Shown here in pieces: positions 59,103 through 64,000 of a stretch of 64,000 bases of DNA. Made by a program: the position numbers and the translations under genes. The stretch is from NCBI RefSeq assembly GCF_019059575.1, contig NW_024881561.1, positions 248,001 to 312,000 on the forward strand, given 5' to 3'. This DNA comes from Amphibalanus amphitrite (taxonomy: Eukaryota > Arthropoda > Thecostraca > Balanomorpha > Balanidae). How positions within the stretch are numbered: the stretch's first letter is position 1; every line of letters begins with the position of its first letter. A model generated the notes under the pieces. It had not been told where the DNA came from. It did not search any database and saw only the letters and a list, made by a program, of their open reading frames with translations.

Positions 59103-59399
59103 CCGCAGGTCTCGTGGGTTTTACTCGGTACCCGGTAGTCGGTGAAAACATCAACTTGTAAACATTTTTCTACAGGTTTTGTGTATTGGAGTGACTGAGG
59201 CACGCACTGCATAAGTAGGTCCGATCGCAACACATTGAGAACGCCGGTAGAGCTGTATACAAAACAGTACAAAAATAGTAATACTCAACATCGTCTATCC
59301 TCACCCAAAGCAGGTTTGCGGGGTTGAAATAATCGTACCTAAATGGTTTAGTCGCATCGATATTTTATCTTCATATGCTGATCTCTGTGTAGGTATCTG

Positions 59400-59437
59400 C
59401 ATAGATAACATGAATCATGTTATTCATGTTATCTATG
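59400..59437. repeat. Perfect 16-bp hairpin
   Basis: CATAGATAACATGAAT, a 6-nt loop CATGTT, then the exact complement ATTCATGTTATCTATG. No T-run terminator follows; its role is unknown. Confidence 0.8.
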
Positions 59438-60127
59438 GTACTTCTGTTATACGAAACAGAAAATAAACACGTCATGTAATTGAATAAGGTAAATTCCGAA
59501 AAACGTCGCCAAGCAACACATGCAGCGAACAACCAAAACTCAGGCTTCACAAAAAAAAAAACACGAGCAATACAAAGAGACGTCGTGTACCAAATGTGTA
59601 CCTCACCATCCAAATGTGCCATCATCATATCACATCGGCTGCACATTATAGGTACACCATTATATATACCTACATAATGGAGTTGCAAAAACATCAAATG
59701 GTATATCAGATACGACCTGTAGGCATACACCTACGCTCAGTCACATCCAGTTCTCTGCTTGCATGTCATAAGCGCTTGCCGCCTTGCCGGTCAACCGGCG
59801 TTTGTGGTATTCATTTCTTAGGTCATCAGTCAGCATACGATACTCTCGATGGATGCTTTACAGAAACTCATCAAAGCAGTTTGATCTGTGAATATCGTGG
59901 GCGCTTACGCATTATACCTAATCGTGTATCACCATTATCATTTAAGCAGGGTATCTTCGGAACCGCATGTATGACATAAAATAACATCGAGCTGCATTTC
60001 GGCTCGACAGCCCGGTCAAACACCTACAGAGTCATGCACCGTGTCCTCATTATAAATCACAGACTGGACCTTCCCTAGAGAACACCAGAGATGAGCGATA
60101 TCACCGTCTGCCGGTGATCCCGGCTCG

Positions 60128-61748
60128 CTACCGCGCCACGATGGCCGCTGACGCCGCGGAGCGTCCGCTGAGCAGCAGCTCGGTCAGCCGCTCCGACTCG
60201 GCCGGCAGGAAGCCGAGCTGCACCAGCGTGTGCGTGGCGCGCGCCGTCAGCGTCTGCTTGTAGCGCCAGATGGAGGTGTCGCGCACCGAGTCGCGCCGGA
60301 ACTCGGCCTCGCACGTCTTCTGCAGCGGGCCCACGCAGTCGGCGCGGTAGTGCTGCAGCTGTGCGTCGCTGGTGCTGATGCTGTAGGACAGACAGCCGCC
60401 CAGACACGCCAGCGGGAAGTGGTTGTGCAGCGCCACCACCCGGTCCGTGCGGTGGAAGCACTTGATGTACTGGCCCGGCTTGGTGTAATTGCGGCTGCGC
60501 TGCACGTGCTGCAGCATGTGCATATAGCGCGGGATGTCCGGCTGCCAGGTGTGCTCGTGGCCCTGCACGTCGAAGAAGTAGACGTTGCGCGCGTTGTACG
60601 AGGCGATCTCCCTGCCGCGGAGGTGCGCCTGGTGGTCGGCGCGCGGCACCACCGACGCCATCAGCTCCGACCAGCTGTTGAACGCGGTCGGCATGATCAC
60701 CTCGTCCGTGTCCAACAGCGCCACGTACTCGTAGCGGTAGAGGTTGCGGTAGAAGCAGTCGTTGTAGGGCACCAGCTCACTCTGGCGCCGGTTGGTGATC
60801 ATCTTGCTGAGATAGAGCCGCTGCAGGGGTGACAGGTTGGGCTGCTCACCGGCCAGTGTCAGCGGCGTCACCTCGACCAGGCCCTGGCGCTGGTAGTAGC
60901 GCAGCACCTTGGAGATGTTCGGGTGCACCTCCAGCTTGTACAGGAACACCTTCTTGGCGCCGAGCACGCGCAGCGTCTCCAGCCACTCCACCAGCCGGAC
61001 GGAGAGGTCGTGGTCGGGGAACGACAGGCCCTTGACGCAGACGGCGAAGTCCTGGCGGCGCTGTCCGGGCAGCGGCCGGTTGTTGACCACCTTCAGCGCC
61101 ACGGTGGACTTGTCGCACGGCCGCTCCACGACTGTGACGGCGCGCGGCACCATCTGGCGGAACTGGCGCGGCACCTGGCACGCCATCAGGTACGGCTGCA
61201 GGATGCCCTGCTCGTAGTTGCCCCACTTCTCGTACCACACGTACTTGTACTCGATGACGGGCGCGATGATCGGGAAGGGCAGCTGATCGAACCACATCTG
61301 GCAGTGCGTGAGCAGCGTCGGCTTCAGACGGTCGATCATGACCAGCAGCCGCACCAGCGGGCCGATCGCCAGCGCCGGCCGGTTGTCGTAGTACGCACCG
61401 TAAAAGTTGTATGTCCCATTGCTCGTCTCCAGCACCTGCCAGTAGATGTTGTTGAACTTGATGTCGTAGAGCGACGGCAGGCGCGCGCACGTGCTGTTGA
61501 CGCGCGAGGTGCGCATCACGCGGCGCGCCCAAAAGTCCATGGGCAGGTTGGGCACGGTGCGTTTGACGGTCTCGAGCGCCTGCCGCTCGGACTGGGCCGG
61601 CGAGGTGTCCACCAGCGGCTCTAGCTCCAGCAGGCGCTCCAGTGGCACCGCGTCCGTCGTGGACTCGGGGACCTGCTGCAGGATCTGTCGGGACGGAGAC
61701 GCCTGGCCCGGCGCCGCGGAGCGCGCCTGGCGCTCCGAGCCGGTGAAC
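60128..61748 (-). CDS. Family-92 glycosyltransferase, terminal exon, 5' incomplete
   Basis: Probable Golgi type II membrane enzyme that adds a sugar to glycans; GT92 members I know act as galactosyltransferases, but the substrate here is unknown. One long exon (540 codons including TAG) runs from an acceptor (GTCTGCCGGCAG, exon starting at 61748) to 60128. Family blocks are visible: NFYGAYYDNRPAL, FAVCVKGLSFPDHDLSVRLVEW, YNDCFYRNLYRYEYVALLDTDEVIMP with the DTDE metal-binding motif, KCFHRTDRV, and HNHFPLACLGG near the C-terminus. The membrane anchor and stem should be on an upstream exon that I could not identify. The exon has the high GC content of its neighbours. Arthropods often have several GT92 genes, so I give no symbol. 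Confidence 0.9.
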
Positions 61749-63199
61749 CTGCCGGCAGACGCGGGGGACGGCGGTCAGAGTCGGTGACATAAGCTAGGTT
61801 TATGGTTAGAGCGGGTGAACCTGCCGACAGACGAAAGGGAACACTGCAGTGTGGCAGGGTATAGGTTGTGGCAGAGAACAGAACCTACGACAGATAACAA
61901 CAACGGCGGTCACAAATTAACATATGAAGAAGACGGGAATACGAGCTTGTGATAAAGTTTGGACGGTAATCCGTTTAACTTTTTATTCAGTCTTATTTTA
62001 TTTTTGAGCGTGTCTGCACCATGCACAGTGTACGGTGCTAGCTTTCCACGCCACCCACAGTGCAGTTACACCGGCACTATCTGCTGATTTTCACCCGGTG
62101 ACGTGAATTGACGATAACTTCTGCGGAGGCTACGCTGACGTTGCCGTTCAGGCTGAAGACAGGGCTCGGCCGCTTCATTGGCTTCGGCCGCTTCAGGTCT
62201 GTGATCGCTGAAGAGACGATAGCTAGTATTTTCGACGAACGGAGATGGTCCATGGCGTTGCTTTGTTGGGGACCTGGACATGAGAGGTAGGTATGACGTC
62301 CGTTTTACGTGAGGATATCGTTCATAAGGTGTTAAACCGCCTCAACGTTCCATTTAAAATATAATTGTATGCAAACGTCGAACGTGAGGATGTGTTGCAA
62401 CGTTTTACCTGGCGATGTTCTTACGCATTAAATGAGATGATAACTCTCGGGCCCCACACGCACGGGTCAAGGCCACCGTTTGCCACTATAGTAGCGGTGA
62501 TGAGTTTTACACCACCCGGCTGCTCCTGAATAACAGATTGTGCCGGCGAGGTCACCGGGTGGACCGGCCCCGGAGGACGTGGTCCTTCCTCTCTGTCCTG
62601 CCCTCCTGGTTCTCAGACCGGCCCCCGGAGGACGTGGTCCTCTCTGCACCCCTGCCCTCCTGGTTCTCAGACCGGCCCGGAGTCGAGGCCAGCGGGCCAG
62701 CATCCACAGGAAATACTCCGGCCGTCCTGCTCGGCGCGGCGGAAGGACGGCACGGAGACGACTGGAACTGCGGGAAGCCCGCGGCGGCGTCAGGGACCTC
62801 TCTCCCCGTCCCTCCCTCCCCGCCGTGTGTGCGTCGGTTTCAGGGTGCAGCTGGACACCGCACGTCCGCGCAGCTGGCGGGGATGTGACGGCCGAGCGGA
62901 AACTATCGCTAGTGCCAACGTGTGTGTGCGCTGAGCTGAGTCTGAATCAGACATTTCCGTTCTGTGGCAGAAAGGCCTCGAACCGATCTCCTGGTACGCA
63001 GCCTAAGATAGCTTCGGATAGACGGCACTCGTTTGCCGGCTCAGCCGATTATCGACTTGCTAGAGCCTGCCGTTTACGTGTGAGCGCCTTGCTTGGACAA
63101 TGTCAAACAATACGTAACTAAGACTTTATAGGTACTTAAGTTTCGTCAAAAGCACAGTCATAACGAATGTTAGGCTAAAGGTGAACAAACTGATATATT
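61749..63199. other. Upstream of the glycosyltransferase exon
   Basis: The first coding exon of the GT92 gene is expected here or beyond the window, but none is recognisable. A ~63-bp unit (CGGAGGACGTGGTCCT to TTCTCAGACCGGCCC) is duplicated in tandem at about 62572-62695. Confidence 0.4.
62572..62695. repeat. 63-bp tandem duplication
   Basis: Two copies, starting near 62572 and 62635, share GGAGGACGTGGTCCT and CCTCCTGGTTCTCAGACCGG with a few changes between them. Confidence 0.75.
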
Positions 63200-63429
63200 G
63201 GTACGGCCCTCCAGCAAAAGAGTGGTTGGTTAGCCTATGTCCTTTTGGTGTAATAATATTAAATGACAGGGACACCTCTGTGAAATGACTCAATAGAAAT
63301 GAGAAGAGGGTTCGTGCACACACTTCGGCAATGGTTTTCAACAGCCATTATACGTATTCATCAATGCAGATCGATTATTTTGATGTTGGCAACCAACCAG
63401 GCAACCACTAATACCTGGAGGGCCGTACC
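63200..63429. mobile_element. 230-bp MITE
   Basis: GGTACGGCCCTCCAG at the left is exactly inverted at the right. GTGGTTGGTT is matched further in with small gaps. If the duplication is TA, the true termini are CGGCCCTCCAG; the palindromic GGTACC-like edge makes this ambiguous. No ORF. Confidence 0.7.
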
Positions 63430-63701
63430 TAAACTCTATGAGTTGAGGTCGAGATTACAGCCAAGTCGATAGATGCAAAACAAAATTAGCTTGTTCATTG
63501 TTCGTGCGACCCGCCAATGATCTTGTTATTATCTCGGTGCAAAATACCTTTTAATTGGAAACACATTTTAACTGCTGATCGGCACGAGAAGTGCGTAGCT
63601 AGCTGCGAACAGCTGCGGAACATTCCTACCGCGGCAATCAACACATCTGTGACTAGGTCGCCAGCTGCCACAGTTTGTTCTCGCCTCTGTTGAGGAGCAC
63701 A

Positions 63702-63948
63702 ATGGAACTGGGCCGCCCTTTAGGTAAGGCCGCGATCCACCTGGGTTGCGGCACGCGAGAAGGCACCGACGGCGAGGCCGCGTGCCACCGGCGCCAGTTT
63801 TGCAACGGACGGCTGCTCTCAGGACAGGGCTGGGCGGGGAGAGCACAGGTGCTCTGCGGCTGCGAGAAGGGTCAATTAGATCCTCGATACCGCTGCAGGT
63901 CTTCCAAATCGTCTGCAAATGAGGACCAGTTACCTCATTGCGCTGCAG
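63702..63948 (+). CDS. Possible cysteine-rich exon at the window edge
   Basis: A frame open from ATG at 63702 to a good donor (CTGCAG then GTAGGC at 63949), and indeed on to the window end, has regularly placed cysteines: HLGCG, CHRRQFCNG, VLCGCEKG, YRCRSS and LPHCAAG. This could be part of a secreted cysteine-rich protein. I recognise no family and cannot see a signal peptide. It could equally be a chance GC-rich frame. Confidence 0.25.
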
Positions 63949-64000
63949 GTAGGCATAACCGAGTGTATGTGTGGATTCTGTTTGATTTCTTATTTTGCTT

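Larger units (their letters stand above)
57360..60127. other. Intergenic DNA with inverted repeats
   Basis: No coding exon recognised. It holds the inverted repeat at 58881-59102 and the hairpin at 59400-59437, both listed separately. The minus-strand glycosyltransferase ends at its right edge. Confidence 0.4.

Noticed and set aside
60230-61787. Plus-strand frames up to 233 codons across the GT92 exon
   Set aside because: Shadow frames of the GC-rich glycosyltransferase exon, without recognisable domains.

Overview
The window is animal nuclear DNA. Its genes are split by GT-AG introns, its transposons are of metazoan types, and every protein I could assign is a eukaryotic cytosolic, nuclear or Golgi-type protein. 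An arthropod, perhaps a crustacean, is my best guess, based on the very GC-rich, alanine-rich coding exons and the repeat mix. That guess is inference, not something the sequence proves.

Left part (1-33.8 kb). A 5'-truncated LINE with an open ORF2 (1.8-5.2 kb) comes first. A nest of repeats follows (6.1-9.6 kb). Then come two plus-strand genes with large introns: a tail-anchored cytochrome b5 (10.3-20.2 kb, 4 exons, 145 aa) and the spliceosomal protein SmG (SNRPG, 21.5-33.7 kb, 4 exons including a 23-nt microexon, 76 aa). The SNRPG introns hold a 4-bp-TSD transposon, an internally deleted LINE, a 1.9-kb element with palindrome-array ends, and a minisatellite. The minisatellite is split by a 4.2-kb long-TIR element that itself contains a TTAA element and an intact-looking mariner.

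Middle (34-45 kb). A small three-exon gene on the minus strand encodes an HMGA-like protein with three AT-hooks. A SWIM-zinc-finger-like fragment and two more transposons with 4-bp target duplications follow.

Right part (45-64 kb). A cluster of translation genes holds ADAT3 (tRNA wobble deaminase partner, plus strand), AIMP2 (multi-tRNA-synthetase scaffold, minus) and FARSA (PheRS alpha, 8 coding exons, 497 aa, minus). Next come a hAT element, TTAA elements, a tRNA-derived SINE, and the terminal exon of a family-92 glycosyltransferase (minus).

Most of the window is repeat. The structural highlights are: (i) three otherwise different transposons sharing CAGTNGG termini and 4-bp target duplications; (ii) a 1.9-kb element with 89-bp perfect inverted termini built from copies of a 20-bp perfect palindrome; (iii) a TTAA-flanked CCCTCGCC repeat family packed with AGGTCA half-sites and G-run hairpins; (iv) several levels of nesting, fixed by target duplications and one empty-site paralogue. 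All coordinates and splice sites were read by eye; no database search was possible.
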